A stretch of 64,000 nt of DNA, taken from Salsipaludibacter albus (GTDB lineage: Bacteria; Actinomycetota; Nitriliruptoria; Nitriliruptorales; Nitriliruptoraceae). The position numbers and the translations under genes were made by a program. The notes under the pieces are model-generated. The model saw nothing but the letters and a program-made list of their open reading frames with translations, searched no databases and was not told the DNA's origin. Positions 25,133 through 33,029 of the stretch are shown here, one piece after another (the stretch's first letter is position 1; each line of letters begins with the position of its first letter). The DNA lies in contig NZ_JAHOPH010000015.1 of assembly GCF_019798055.1 (NCBI RefSeq), positions 33,152 to 97,151 on the forward strand. The letters run 5' to 3'.

Positions 25133-26574
25133 GGGAGCCGGGCTGCCTCGCCCAGCTCCTCGGCCGCCAACTCCTCGGGCGAGGCCCGACCGAACAGCGG
25201 CAGCTTCGACACCAGCGCGATCTGCACGTAGGCGATGACGGCGGCCACGCCCGCCATGACGAAGAACCGCGTGTAGATCTCGCCGCGGGTCAGCCCGGGC
25301 GGCGCGATGAACCACAGCGTCACCGCCATGCCGATCGTCGCCAGGATCGGCGGCAGCGGGTACAGCGGCATGCGGTAGGGCCGGGCCAGGTCGGGCCGGG
25401 TCGAGCGCAGCACCATCATCGAGATGTTGACCAGGATGTAGGCCACCAGCCAGGCACACACCCCGGCGAGGATGAGCACGAAGATCGAGTCGATGTCGCC
25501 CTGGATCACGATCGCGTAGACACCGGGGAGCAGCATCGCCAGCACGATCCCCACGACCGGGGTGCGCCAGCGGGGGTGCAGCCAGGCGAAGACGTGGGGG
25601 AAGGTCCCGTCCTTGGCCATGCCGTAGAGGATCCGGGGGATCCCCGCCAGCAGGGTGTTGAGGGTGGCTGCGCCGGCGAACAGCACGGCGATGGCGAGCC
25701 ACCACCGGCCGAAGTCGCCCAGCACGGCCTCGCCGAACGCCGGGATCGGCAGCGGCGTGTCGAACAGGGTCAGCCCGGACGCCTCGTCGAGGACCTCGTT
25801 GGGGACCTGGCGGGTGATGCCGGCGCCGTAGACGAACATCGCGAAGGCCACGGCGACCAGTCCGACGAACATCGCCCGGGGCAGGTTGCGGGTCGCGTCG
25901 CGCAGCTCGGTGGCCAGCGGCGTCACGAACTCGACCCCGACGAACAGGAACATCGCCAGCCCGACCATCGACAGGACCGCGGTCAGGTCGGTGCCGATCA
26001 GCGAGGCCCCGAAGAACCCGTCGAGGTCCGCCACCGGGGCCTTGAGGATCCCGATGATCCCGAACAGGGCGACGGTCATCCACATGACCGCGGTCAGCAC
26101 CACCTCGAAGGCCCCGTAGACCTCGATCCCGAGGATGTTGACGATCCCGAAGATCACCAGGACGCCCACGCCGATCATCCAGGTCTGCTCCGGCGCCATC
26201 GACTCCAGGAACGGGAAGTTCACCTGGGCGAACAACCCGATCGAGGCGGTCTCGGCCGTGCCGGCGAACAGGTGGACCAGCAGGTAGCCGACGATCGTGC
26301 CGGTGGCGGCGACGAAGCGGCCCAGCCCGGCGTTGATGTAGTCGTAGGTCGATCCCGCCAGTGGCATCACGGTGCCGGCCTCCGAGAAGACCATCACCTG
26401 GAACAGCATCACGACGAACGCGATCAGGATGGCGATGGCGAACACGCCACCACCGACGCCGAAGCCCTGGGTCGCCGTCAACAGGACCGACGAGGCGATG
26501 ATCAGCCCGATGGCCGTGGCCAGCGCGGTCGGGAACCCGATCGCTCCCTGCTGCAGGATGTCGCGCTCGCCCAT
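25129..26574 (-). CDS. APC-family amino acid/polyamine permease
   Basis: A 481-aa integral membrane transporter of the amino acid-polyamine-organocation family with about 12 hydrophobic segments. The first helix holds IGLIIASSVLLT in the place of the usual substrate-binding GxG turn, and PLAGSTYDYINAGLG after helix 2 is the family hallmark; FVGVEFVTPLATELRDATRNLPRAM is also typical. The ATG follows GGAGGG. It is the first gene of a two-gene unit whose promoter carries the third copy of the 18-bp operator at 26632-26649. Beside the gamma-glutamyl hydrolase, dehydrogenase and ligase genes, the substrate is probably a mono- or polyamine imported for gamma-glutamylation. Confidence 0.88.
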   Translation of the reverse strand: MGERDILQQGAIGFPTALATAIGLIIASSVLLTATQGFGVGGGVFAIAILIAFVVMLFQVMVFSEAGTVMPLAGSTYDYINAGLGRFVAATGTIVGYLLVHLFAGTAETASIGLFAQVNFPFLESMAPEQTWMIGVGVLVIFGIVNILGIEVYGAFEVVLTAVMWMTVALFGIIGILKAPVADLDGFFGASLIGTDLTAVLSMVGLAMFLFVGVEFVTPLATELRDATRNLPRAMFVGLVAVAFAMFVYGAGITRQVPNEVLDEASGLTLFDTPLPIPAFGEAVLGDFGRWWLAIAVLFAGAATLNTLLAGIPRILYGMAKDGTFPHVFAWLHPRWRTPVVGIVLAMLLPGVYAIVIQGDIDSIFVLILAGVCAWLVAYILVNISMMVLRSTRPDLARPYRMPLYPLPPILATIGMAVTLWFIAPPGLTRGEIYTRFFVMAGVAAVIAYVQIALVSKLPLFGRASPEELAAEELGEAARLP

Positions 26575-26631
26575 GGTCGTTGCCCTCCCTCGACGACGCC
26601 CGACGACGCCTCGCCGAACCCTAGAGCGGGA

Positions 26632-26649
26632 ACGTTTGGATGGCAACGA
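26632..26649. promoter_or_regulatory. 18-bp operator-like site, copy 3 (ACGTTTGGATGGCAACGA)
   Basis: This site 57 bases before the permease gene matches copy 1 at 15 of 18 bases; the central CC is replaced by GG, so it is less symmetric. On the minus strand a possible -10 box TAGGGT (26623-26618) lies just downstream. It separates the end of the gamma-glutamyl hydrolase gene from the permease gene, implying that the permease has its own regulated promoter. Confidence 0.5.
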
Positions 26650-26674
26650 CCTTGCCAGACATGGCCCGGACGGA

Positions 26675-27466
26675 CTACTCGGACGTGCCCTTGGCCGTGC
26701 CGACCAGCCAGTCGAACAGGGGCCGGTCGGTGGCGTAGATCTTCTCCGGGTGCCACTGGACGGCCAGGCACCGGGGCCAGTCGACCGGTTCGAGCGCCTC
26801 GACCACCTCGTCGTCGGCACGCGCGGTGACGACCAGCCCCTCCCCCACCCGGCCCACACCCTGGTGGTGGATCGCGTTGGCGACGCGACGCCCGGGACCG
26901 AACACGCCTGCCAGCCGCGATCCCTCGGCGACGGTCACGTCGTGACGCATGGCGAGCACCTCCGCGGGTGCGGGGATCGGAGGATGGGGCGATCCGGGTG
27001 CGGTGACGTCCTGGCGGAGGTCACCGCCGTACGCGACGTTGAGGAGTTGCATCCCCCGGCAGATCGCCAGGGTCGGCAGGTCACGGGCCCGCGCCTCGGC
27101 CAGCACGGCCAGTTCGACGCGATCGGCGTCGGGATCGTTGTCGTGGACGTCGATGGGCTCGGCGCCGTAGCTGGACGGGTCCACGTCGCCGCCGCCGCAC
27201 ACCACCAGGGCGTCGACGGCGTCGAGCACGGCCGGGACGTCGTCGACTTCGACGTGCGGGAGCAGCACCGGGACACCGCCCGACTCGCGCACCGACGCGA
27301 CGTACTCGGCGGCCAGGGTGTACAGGTCGGTGGCGTCGGAGACGTAGGTGTCCAGCGGCCGCCGCCACATCGTCATCAGCACGACCGGGCGACGCCGGCT
27401 CGCGGTCGCCACGTCGTCCTCCACGCCTGCCTCGGGCGCGTCCCGACGGCTCACAGCGCGATCCAT
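26675..27466 (-). CDS. puuD: Gamma-glutamyl-gamma-aminobutyrate hydrolase-like peptidase C26
   Basis: A class I GATase-fold hydrolase (263 aa as called) that releases glutamate from gamma-glutamyl-GABA or similar. Motifs are VCGGGDVDPSSYG near residue 90, the nucleophile Cys in LAICRGMQLLNVAYGG, NAIHHQGV, and the triad His/Glu in AVQWHPEKI. This is the PuuD set. Homology starts at RRPVVLMTMW, about 25 residues in, and the ATG at 27466 lies inside a 22-bp copy of the end of the dehydrogenase gene, so the GTG at 27424 may be the true start. It follows the dehydrogenase gene at 79 bases and completes the gamma-glutamylated amine route with the permease and ligase. The exact acyl-amine is not known. 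Confidence 0.85.
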   Translation of the reverse strand: MDRAVSRRDAPEAGVEDDVATASRRRPVVLMTMWRRPLDTYVSDATDLYTLAAEYVASVRESGGVPVLLPHVEVDDVPAVLDAVDALVVCGGGDVDPSSYGAEPIDVHDNDPDADRVELAVLAEARARDLPTLAICRGMQLLNVAYGGDLRQDVTAPGSPHPPIPAPAEVLAMRHDVTVAEGSRLAGVFGPGRRVANAIHHQGVGRVGEGLVVTARADDEVVEALEPVDWPRCLAVQWHPEKIYATDRPLFDWLVGTAKGTSE

Positions 27467-27567
27467 GTCGTCGCCCGCCCTCGCTGCGCTCCGGCGGGTT
27501 GGAGAACTCGCTGCGCTCGTTCTCCCGGCGAGGCGCGGTCCGGGATCACAACGCGATCCATGTCGTC
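27451..27567. repeat. 22-bp direct repeat enclosing a REP-like hairpin element
   Basis: The last 22 bases of the dehydrogenase gene (27546-27567) recur with one change at 27451-27472, 95 bases away, in the same orientation. Between them are two 12-bp copies of CTCGCTGCGCTC (27480-27491 and 27507-27518); the second is the loop of a hairpin with stem GGAGAAC/GTTCTCC (27501-27525). The arrangement looks like insertion of a roughly 95-bp palindromic element that duplicated and restored the gene end, or a recombination scar. The repeat supplies the ATG called for puuD. Confidence 0.65.
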
Positions 27568-29033
27568 TTGAGGGCGGTGAACTTGTCGATGGCGTGGACG
27601 GACTTGTCGCGGCCGTTGCCGGACTGCTTGCGACCGCCGAACGGCACGGACAGCCCACCCTCCTCGTAGCAGTTGACCCACACGGTGCCGGCGGTGATCG
27701 CCCGCGACACCCGGTGGGCCCGGGACAGGTCCGACGTCCACACCCCCGCCGCCAGTCCGTAGGGCGTGTCGTTGGCCAGCCGGACCGCCTCCTCCTCGTC
27801 GTCGAAGGCGATGATCGACAGCACCGGCCCGAAGATCTCCTCGCGCGCGATCCGGTGGTCGTTGTCGACCCCGCCGAACACCGTGGGCGCGAGCCAGAAG
27901 CCCTCGGGACCGGCGGTGTCGGGTGCCTCGCCGCCCACCAGCAGGTCGGCCTCGTCACGCCCGATCGCCACGTACTCACGGATCGTGTCGAGCTGACGGG
28001 CCGACACGATCGGGCCGGTCTCGGTCGCCTCGTCCAACGGATCGCCCACGACCCGCGACCGGGCCCGGGCCACGACCTTGGCGGTCACCTCGTCGAGCAC
28101 CTCGCGCTGCACCAGCAGCCGCGACGGCGCCGTGCACATCTCGCCGCTGTTGAAGAACACGCCCCACGCTGCCATGTCGGCCGCCACGTCCAGGTTGGGC
28201 GCGTCGGCGAACACGACGTTGGGGGACTTGCCGCCCAGCTCGAGCCAGACCGGCTTGAGGTTGGAGTCGGCGGCGGCGTGCAGCAGCGATCGACCCGTGG
28301 CCCCCGACCCGGTGAAGGTCAGCGTGTCGACGTCGTCGTGGCGGGCCAGCGCGTCGCCCGCGACGGGGCCACGTCCGGGCAGCACGTTGAGCACGCCGTC
28401 GGGCAAGCCGGCCTCGGTCGCGAGCCGGGCGACCTCCAGCATCGACGTGGAGGTGTACTCGGCGGGCTTGAGGACCACGGAGTTGCCGGTGGCCAGGGCC
28501 GGCCCGAGCTTCCAGCCGGCCATCGTCAGCGGGAAGTTCCACGGCACGATCGCCCCGACCACCCCGACCGGCTCGCGCGTGACCAGGGCGAGCTCGTCCG
28601 GCCCGGTGACCGGCAGCTCGTCGACCAGCTTGTCGGCCAGCTCGGCGTACCACCGGATGGTCTTCAGCAACGCCGGGACCTCGATGCCACGGGTGTCGCC
28701 GATGGGCTTGCCCATCTCGGTGGTCACCAGCAGGGCGAGGTCGTCGGCATGGGCCTCGACCAGGTCCGCCCACGCGAGCATCACGTCACGCCGGTGGGAC
28801 GGGGACGTGCGCGACCAGCGTCCGTCGTCGAACGCCCGGCGGGCGGCGGCCACGGCCCGGTCGACGTCGGCCGGCCCGGCCGCCGCGACCGTGGCCCACG
28901 TCACGCCGGTCGCCGGGTTGACCTGCTCGAGTGGGTCCTCGGTGCCGTCCGGGTCCCGCCAGTCGCCGTCCACGAACAGGCGCGTGGGAGCCGACAGGTC
29001 GGCGGCGGCGCGGTGCCAGGTGCCGGTGGTCAT
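27546..29033 (-). CDS. puuC: Aldehyde dehydrogenase, gamma-glutamyl-aminobutyraldehyde type (PuuC-like)
   Basis: A 495-aa NAD(P)-dependent aldehyde dehydrogenase: IVPWNFPLTMAGWKLGPALATG for the cofactor, FTGSGATGRSLL, general-base Glu in LELGGKSPNVVF, and the nucleophile Cys in FFNSGEMCTAPSRL, a wording characteristic of PuuC. EEIFGPVLSII lies in the C-terminal third and the end is FTALKTTWIAL. The start ATG overlaps the stop of the MarR gene (ATGA, 29030-29033). It would oxidise the gamma-glutamyl aldehyde formed from a glutamylated amine; no amine oxidase gene (PuuB) is present in the window, so the aldehyde-forming step is encoded elsewhere or done by another enzyme. Its last 22 bases are duplicated downstream. 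Confidence 0.88.
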   Translation of the reverse strand: MTTGTWHRAAADLSAPTRLFVDGDWRDPDGTEDPLEQVNPATGVTWATVAAAGPADVDRAVAAARRAFDDGRWSRTSPSHRRDVMLAWADLVEAHADDLALLVTTEMGKPIGDTRGIEVPALLKTIRWYAELADKLVDELPVTGPDELALVTREPVGVVGAIVPWNFPLTMAGWKLGPALATGNSVVLKPAEYTSTSMLEVARLATEAGLPDGVLNVLPGRGPVAGDALARHDDVDTLTFTGSGATGRSLLHAAADSNLKPVWLELGGKSPNVVFADAPNLDVAADMAAWGVFFNSGEMCTAPSRLLVQREVLDEVTAKVVARARSRVVGDPLDEATETGPIVSARQLDTIREYVAIGRDEADLLVGGEAPDTAGPEGFWLAPTVFGGVDNDHRIAREEIFGPVLSIIAFDDEEEAVRLANDTPYGLAAGVWTSDLSRAHRVSRAITAGTVWVNCYEEGGLSVPFGGRKQSGNGRDKSVHAIDKFTALKTTWIAL

Positions 29034-29572
29034 GGTGCGTCCTCCTCCAGGGCGGCGACGAGGTGGCGCAGGCCCCGCACCAGCGCAGCCTGTTCGTCGG
29101 GTGCGACGAGGTCCGCGATCGCCCGCTCCTCGGCGTTGAAGACGGGGAAGGTGTCGGTGATCAGGTCGTGGCCCGCGTCGGTCAGGGCGATCGACACCAG
29201 CCGCCGGTCGTCGTCGTGGCGACGACGCACCACCAGCCCACGTCCCGCGAGGGTGTCGACCACCCCGGTCAGCGTGCCCTTGGTGACGTCGGCCTCGACG
29301 GCCACGAACCGGGTCTCGCGTTCGCCCCAGATCCACAGCACCCACAGCACCTTGAAGGCCGTCCACGACAGGCCCGCCCGCCGCAGGGCGGCCTGCTCGA
29401 GCCGTCGTCGCATGGCCGTGGCGACCCGGAACACGTTGGAGGCCAACGCCGTGGCCTCCAGGTCGTGGTCGGCGTCGGCCAGCCTCGACAGGACCGCCTG
29501 CTCCTGTGCGCCCAGCTCGTCGGACTGCACGGCCAGGTCGTCGAAGTCGGCCAGGTCGGGCAGGTCCGTCAC
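29030..29572 (-). CDS. MarR-family transcriptional regulator of the amine locus
   Basis: A 180-aa winged-helix protein. The MarR DNA-binding region is LSWTAFKVLWVLWIWGERETRFVA, then VTKGTLTGVVDTLAGRGLVVRRRHDDDRR with the wing and LVSIALTDAGHDL after it; the N- and C-terminal helices would form the dimer interface. It starts with GTG at 29572 and is translationally coupled to the dehydrogenase gene. The 18-bp near-palindrome at 29656-29673, in the promoter it shares with the divergent ligase gene, is its likely operator, which also occurs before the permease and ADC-fold genes. The ligand could be an amine or gamma-glutamyl amine; that is inferred from context. Confidence 0.85.
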   Translation of the reverse strand: MTDLPDLADFDDLAVQSDELGAQEQAVLSRLADADHDLEATALASNVFRVATAMRRRLEQAALRRAGLSWTAFKVLWVLWIWGERETRFVAVEADVTKGTLTGVVDTLAGRGLVVRRRHDDDRRLVSIALTDAGHDLITDTFPVFNAEERAIADLVAPDEQAALVRGLRHLVAALEEDAP

Positions 29573-29635
29573 GTCCGGGACTCCTCTCGCCCAACGGTCG
29601 TCGGGCCGATGACCAGCCTAGGGTGGGGTGCGCGA

Positions 29636-29673
29636 TTCCCGGCGATCCCGGGAAATCGGTTGGATCCAAACGA
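29636..29673. promoter_or_regulatory. Divergent promoter with 18-bp operator copy 2 and an adjacent inverted repeat
   Basis: Two symmetrical sites lie side by side between the MarR gene and the ligase gene. TTCCCGG-cgatc-CCGGGAA (29636-29654) is a perfect 7+7 inverted repeat. TCGGTTGGATCCAAACGA (29656-29673) is the 18-bp site, extendable to ATCGnTTGGATCCAAnCGAT. On the minus strand TATCGT, a likely -10 of the MarR gene, overlaps its right edge. Autoregulation plus control of the ligase gene is the simplest reading. Confidence 0.6.
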
Positions 29674-29742
29674 TAGGCTCCGGCCACCCACGGCGCCAGC
29701 GCCGCGTCGCCGTGCCACGCCGACCGACCGGGGAGACCACGC

Positions 29743-31029
29743 ATGGACTTCGACCGCGTCCGACTGCTGTGGCCGGACCACCTCGGGCTGGCCCGCGGCA
29801 AGTACCTGCCAGCCGCCACCGCCGAGGCCGGCACGGCCCACTGCCTGGCGCTGTTCGCGCTGGACTACGACCGCGAGATGGACGTCGAGGCACCGGGCCC
29901 CCGGGTCCTCCAGGGACTGCCGGACCTCGACGCGACCTTCGACCCCGACACGCTGCGTGCCGGCTGGGAGCCCGACACGGCCGTGGCCGTCGCCGACATC
30001 AGCTTCGAGGGCGAGGACCTGCCGTTCGGTCCGCGGCCCGCGGCCAAGCGCGCCATCCAGGCCTGGCGTGACCTGGGCTGGGAGCCCAAGCTCGGCATCG
30101 AGCTCGAGGCCTACGTGATGGAGCCCGACCCCGACGGCGGCGGGTGGCGTCGGGTCGAGACACCCGGCCACTACGTCTACGCGACCGGCCCGGCCGGGGA
30201 CCCGACCGGGCTCATCGACGAGGTGATGGCCACGGCCGACCGGGTCGGCCTGCCACTGGAGTCGGTCAACACCGAGTACGACGCCGGCCAGTTCGAGCTG
30301 ACCCTGCGCTACGACGACGCCCTGCGCGCGCTCGACGACGCCTTCCTGTTCAAGGTCATGGCCCGCGAACTGGCGATGCGACGTGGCCTGATGCTCACCT
30401 TCCTCGGCAAGCCGATCAACGGCGCCGGCGGGTCCGGCCTCCACCTCAACCTGTCACTGTCGGACGACGACGGCACGAACGCCATGGCCGACCCCGACGG
30501 TCAGCACGGGCTGTCGGACCTGGCACGGCAGTGCCTGGCCGGGATGCTCGCCCACCACGAGGGCATGACCGCGCTGTGCTGCCCGACCGTCAACGCCTAC
30601 AAGCGGATCCGACCGGCCGAGTTCATCCCGTACTGGGCGAACTGGGGTCTGGACCATCGTGGCACGACGATCCGCGTGCCCCCGCACCGCGGGGCGGCGA
30701 CCCGTCTGGAGCACCGCCTGTCCGACGGCGCCGCGAACCCCTACACCGCCGCAGCGGCCGTCCTGCACGCGGCCCGGTTGGGGGTCGTCGACGACCTGGA
30801 GTGCCCGGACGCCGAGACCGGCAACTGCCTCGACGAGGTCAACACCGACCGCCACGTCCCCGAGTCACTGGGCGAGGCACTCGAGGCGCTGCAGGCCGAC
30901 ACCGCGCTGTGTGACGCGATGGGCGACGGCTTCATCGACCACTTCGTCCACCTCAAGACGACCGAGTGGAAGAAGTTCATGACCCACGTCACCGACTGGG
31001 AGCTGGACCACTACCTCCCCTTCCACTAG
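29743..31029 (+). CDS. puuA: Glutamine-synthetase-family ligase, gamma-glutamylamide type (PuuA-like)
   Basis: A 428-aa member of the glutamine synthetase superfamily that would join glutamate to an amine with ATP. The catalytic beta-barrel motifs are KLGIELEAYVME, TEYDAGQFELTL, GAGGSGLHLNLSL (in place of NGSGMHxHxSL), TVNAYKRIRPAEFIPYWANWG and TRLEHRLSDGAANPYTAAAA. The N-terminal domain is short and lacks the usual D-PG loop, and the C-terminal adenylylation Tyr motif of true GS-I is absent. These traits fit gamma-glutamylputrescine, -ethanolamine or -isopropylamide synthetases. It is divergent from the MarR gene and stands with the permease, dehydrogenase and gamma-glutamyl hydrolase. The amine substrate cannot be read from the sequence. 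Confidence 0.85.
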   Translation: MDFDRVRLLWPDHLGLARGKYLPAATAEAGTAHCLALFALDYDREMDVEAPGPRVLQGLPDLDATFDPDTLRAGWEPDTAVAVADISFEGEDLPFGPRPAAKRAIQAWRDLGWEPKLGIELEAYVMEPDPDGGGWRRVETPGHYVYATGPAGDPTGLIDEVMATADRVGLPLESVNTEYDAGQFELTLRYDDALRALDDAFLFKVMARELAMRRGLMLTFLGKPINGAGGSGLHLNLSLSDDDGTNAMADPDGQHGLSDLARQCLAGMLAHHEGMTALCCPTVNAYKRIRPAEFIPYWANWGLDHRGTTIRVPPHRGAATRLEHRLSDGAANPYTAAAAVLHAARLGVVDDLECPDAETGNCLDEVNTDRHVPESLGEALEALQADTALCDAMGDGFIDHFVHLKTTEWKKFMTHVTDWELDHYLPFH

Positions 31030-31058
31030 CGCGCGTCCTCGCGGCGCCTCCGGCGGCC

Positions 31059-31223
31059 CTATGGTCGACGGCGGACGTACTGGGCGACCAGCAGGGCGGT
31101 GGGGACCAGGACGACGGCGAGCAGGATCAACAGCTCCTGGGGACCGATGCGTCCCAGCGTCGCGCCCATCACGATCGACACCAGGATCAGCACGATCAGG
31201 CCGGCCAGCAGGATGCGCGTCAC
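31059..31223 (-). CDS. Small two-helix membrane protein at the end of the glutamate-uptake operon
   Basis: A 54-aa frame, short enough to be missed by usual cut-offs. It has two hydrophobic segments, ILLAGLIVLILVSIVMG (residues 4-20) and LLILLAVVLVPTALLVAQ (31-48), separated by a short loop GRIGPQE and closed by a basic tail RRRP, predicting both ends inside. The GTG start is 30 bases after the gluD stop, on the same strand, and the TAG is 29 bases from the convergent ligase gene. The RBS is weak (GGTGG). The pattern of strong hydrophobic blocks with an Arg tail is unlikely by chance and suggests a small protein that could modulate the transporter; no homologue is recognised. Confidence 0.5.
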   Translation of the reverse strand: MTRILLAGLIVLILVSIVMGATLGRIGPQELLILLAVVLVPTALLVAQYVRRRP

Positions 31224-31253
31224 GGCGACGCCGCCACCGGTGGGGTGATCCGC

Positions 31254-32276
31254 TCAGTCGCGACCGCGACGACGGTCGCGGTCGCCCTTGCGAGCCTCGT
31301 TGAGCTTGGTGCCCTGCTCCTCGGCGGCACCACGTGCGCGGGTCTGGGAGTCCACCACCCGGTCCGGGTCCTCACCGCGGGCCGCGGCGGCCTCCACCTC
31401 GGCGGCGTCCGCCTCCTCGGACAGCGCGGCGATGTCCTCCAGCCCCGCACCGTCGATCGCGGCTGCGCCCGTGCCGATGCTGGAGGTGCGCTGGCGCAGC
31501 TCCAGGTAGCGGGCGAGCCGGGCGAGCATCCACACCAGGATGAAGTAGACCACGCCCACGACGACGTAGGCCTGGAAGTTGCCGGCGTCGGAGAAGCCCG
31601 GGAAGCCCTGCCCACGCCGGACCACCTCCTCGTAGCCGATCACGAAGCCCAGGGACACGTCCTTGGACAGCGTCGCCAGCTGCGCCACGATCGCGGGCAC
31701 CATGCGGCGCACCGCCTGGGGCAGGATCACGATCCGCATCATCGGCCAGTAGCGCATCCCGATGGCCTGGGCGGCCTCGGTCTGGCCCTTGTCCAGCGAC
31801 TTGATGCCGGCCCGGAAGATCTCCGACAGGACCGCCGAGTTGTAGGCGACCAGTGCCACGACCAGCGACGTGAACGCGCCGACGTCCAGCCCGGCCGCCA
31901 GCAGGCCGAAGAAGCCCATGAAGATCGCCAGCAGCAACGGGATCGAGCGGAAGAACTCGACGTAGGCGACGCACAGTCCCCGGACGACGGCGTTGCGCGA
32001 CAGCCGGCCGAGTGCGAAGAAGAACCCGATGATGATCGAGAACACCATGGCGGCGAGCGCCGCCTTGATGGTGTTGACCAGGCCGCCCAGCAGGAACTCC
32101 AGGTTGGCCCAGACCGTGAACGGCTCCCACTTCGCCCAGGTCAGCTGGCCCGCCGTGCCCAGCTTCCACACGACCAGGGCCAGCAGGACGATGCCGACCA
32201 GGATGCTGATGATCGTGGCGACCCGGACCCGCGCCTTGCCCCGTGGGCCGAGTTCTTCGATCAGGACCGATGACAT
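31254..32276 (-). CDS. gluD: Amino acid (glutamate-type) ABC transporter permease, GluD-like
   Basis: A 340-aa inner-membrane permease of the HisMQ/polar amino acid family, with five to six membrane segments in residues 20-260. The EAA loop that docks the ATPase is DKGQTEAAQAIGMRYWPMMRIVILPQAVRR split around residues 160-190. A hydrophilic C-terminal tail of about 70 residues, rich in Ala, Glu and Arg and ending RKGDRDRRRGRD, extends beyond the family core; a tail is also found in corynebacterial GluD. The gene follows gluC by 9 bases. It works with the ATPase, binding lipoprotein and second permease of the same operon in glutamate or related amino acid uptake. Confidence 0.88.
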   Translation of the reverse strand: MSSVLIEELGPRGKARVRVATIISILVGIVLLALVVWKLGTAGQLTWAKWEPFTVWANLEFLLGGLVNTIKAALAAMVFSIIIGFFFALGRLSRNAVVRGLCVAYVEFFRSIPLLLAIFMGFFGLLAAGLDVGAFTSLVVALVAYNSAVLSEIFRAGIKSLDKGQTEAAQAIGMRYWPMMRIVILPQAVRRMVPAIVAQLATLSKDVSLGFVIGYEEVVRRGQGFPGFSDAGNFQAYVVVGVVYFILVWMLARLARYLELRQRTSSIGTGAAAIDGAGLEDIAALSEEADAAEVEAAAARGEDPDRVVDSQTRARGAAEEQGTKLNEARKGDRDRRRGRD

Positions 32277-32285
32277 GCCTGCTCC

Positions 32286-32933
32286 TCAGCGCTTGATCGC
32301 GTAGCGGTCTTCCAGCGTGCGGAAGACCCACCCGGCGAAGAGCAGGATGACGGTGTAGATGATCGCGGCACCCAGCAACGACAGCCACGTCCTGGCGGTC
32401 TCGTTGATGAGCTTGCGCGAGATGTAGGTCAGCTCGAAGACCGAGATCGTCAACGCCACCGCGGTGTTCTTGAAGTTGGCGATGAACAGGTTGCCGATGG
32501 GCGCGATCACGGTGCGCACGGCCTGTGGGATGACGATCTCGCGCAGCAGGGGGATGAACCCCAGCCCGATCGCCCGGCCTGCCTCTGCCTGGCCCGACGA
32601 CACCGAGTTGATGCCCGAGCGGATCACCTCGGCCATGTAGGCCCCGGTGTACATGCCCAGGGCCACGGCGGCCGTCGGGAAGGGCCCGAAGACGAAGCCC
32701 AGGTCACCCACGCCGAAGAAGGCGAGGAAGAACACGACCAGCAACGGCATGTTGCGGAACAGGGCGACGTAGCCCGACGCGAAGCTGCGCAGGGGTGGGA
32801 CCGGGCTGACCCGGAACCCCGCGATGATCACCCCGATGATGCAGGCGAGCGTGAACGAGATGACCACCAGTCGCAGGGTGACCAGGGTGCCGTCCCAGTA
32901 GTCCGGCCAGTACTCGGTGTAGAACTCGAGCAC
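32286..32933 (-). CDS. gluC: Amino acid (glutamate-type) ABC transporter permease, GluC-like
   Basis: A 215-aa polar amino acid permease (HisM family) with about five membrane segments and the EAA loop SSGQAEAGRAIGLGFIPLLREIVIPQ split near residues 130-160. The start is set at the GTG at 32933 because GAGGAGG lies 4-5 bases upstream; starting at 32975 would add 14 residues (VGTGARAWIEE...) that belong to the leader. A strong stem-loop at 32987-33017 separates it from gluB, so its expression may be lower than that of the binding protein. It is followed by gluD after 9 bases. Substrate is inferred from the whole operon. Confidence 0.87.
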   Translation of the reverse strand: MLEFYTEYWPDYWDGTLVTLRLVVISFTLACIIGVIIAGFRVSPVPPLRSFASGYVALFRNMPLLVVFFLAFFGVGDLGFVFGPFPTAAVALGMYTGAYMAEVIRSGINSVSSGQAEAGRAIGLGFIPLLREIVIPQAVRTVIAPIGNLFIANFKNTAVALTISVFELTYISRKLINETARTWLSLLGAAIIYTVILLFAGWVFRTLEDRYAIKR

Positions 32934-32986
32934 ACCCACCTCCTCGATCCATGCCCGTGCGCCGGTGCCGACCACCGACGCCGGTG

Positions 32987-33017
32987 CGTCCGGGCGGGTG
33001 GCTCACCCGCCCGGACG
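32987..33017 (-). promoter_or_regulatory. Intercistronic stem-loop between gluB and gluC
   Basis: A perfect 14-bp stem (CGTCCGGGCGGGTG, 3-base loop, CACCCGCCCGGACG) lies 13 bases after the gluB stop and 53 bases before the gluC start. No U-run follows on the minus strand, so it need not be a complete terminator. Such hairpins after binding-protein genes usually protect the upstream mRNA end or attenuate transcription, giving more binding protein than permease. Confidence 0.7.
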
Positions 33018-33029
33018 TCACCGAATGGT

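Noticed and set aside
31030..31253. Plus-strand frame from 31061 in the gap after the ligase gene
   Set aside because: It is Arg/Gly-rich without hydrophobic pattern and overlaps the better minus-strand membrane frame.
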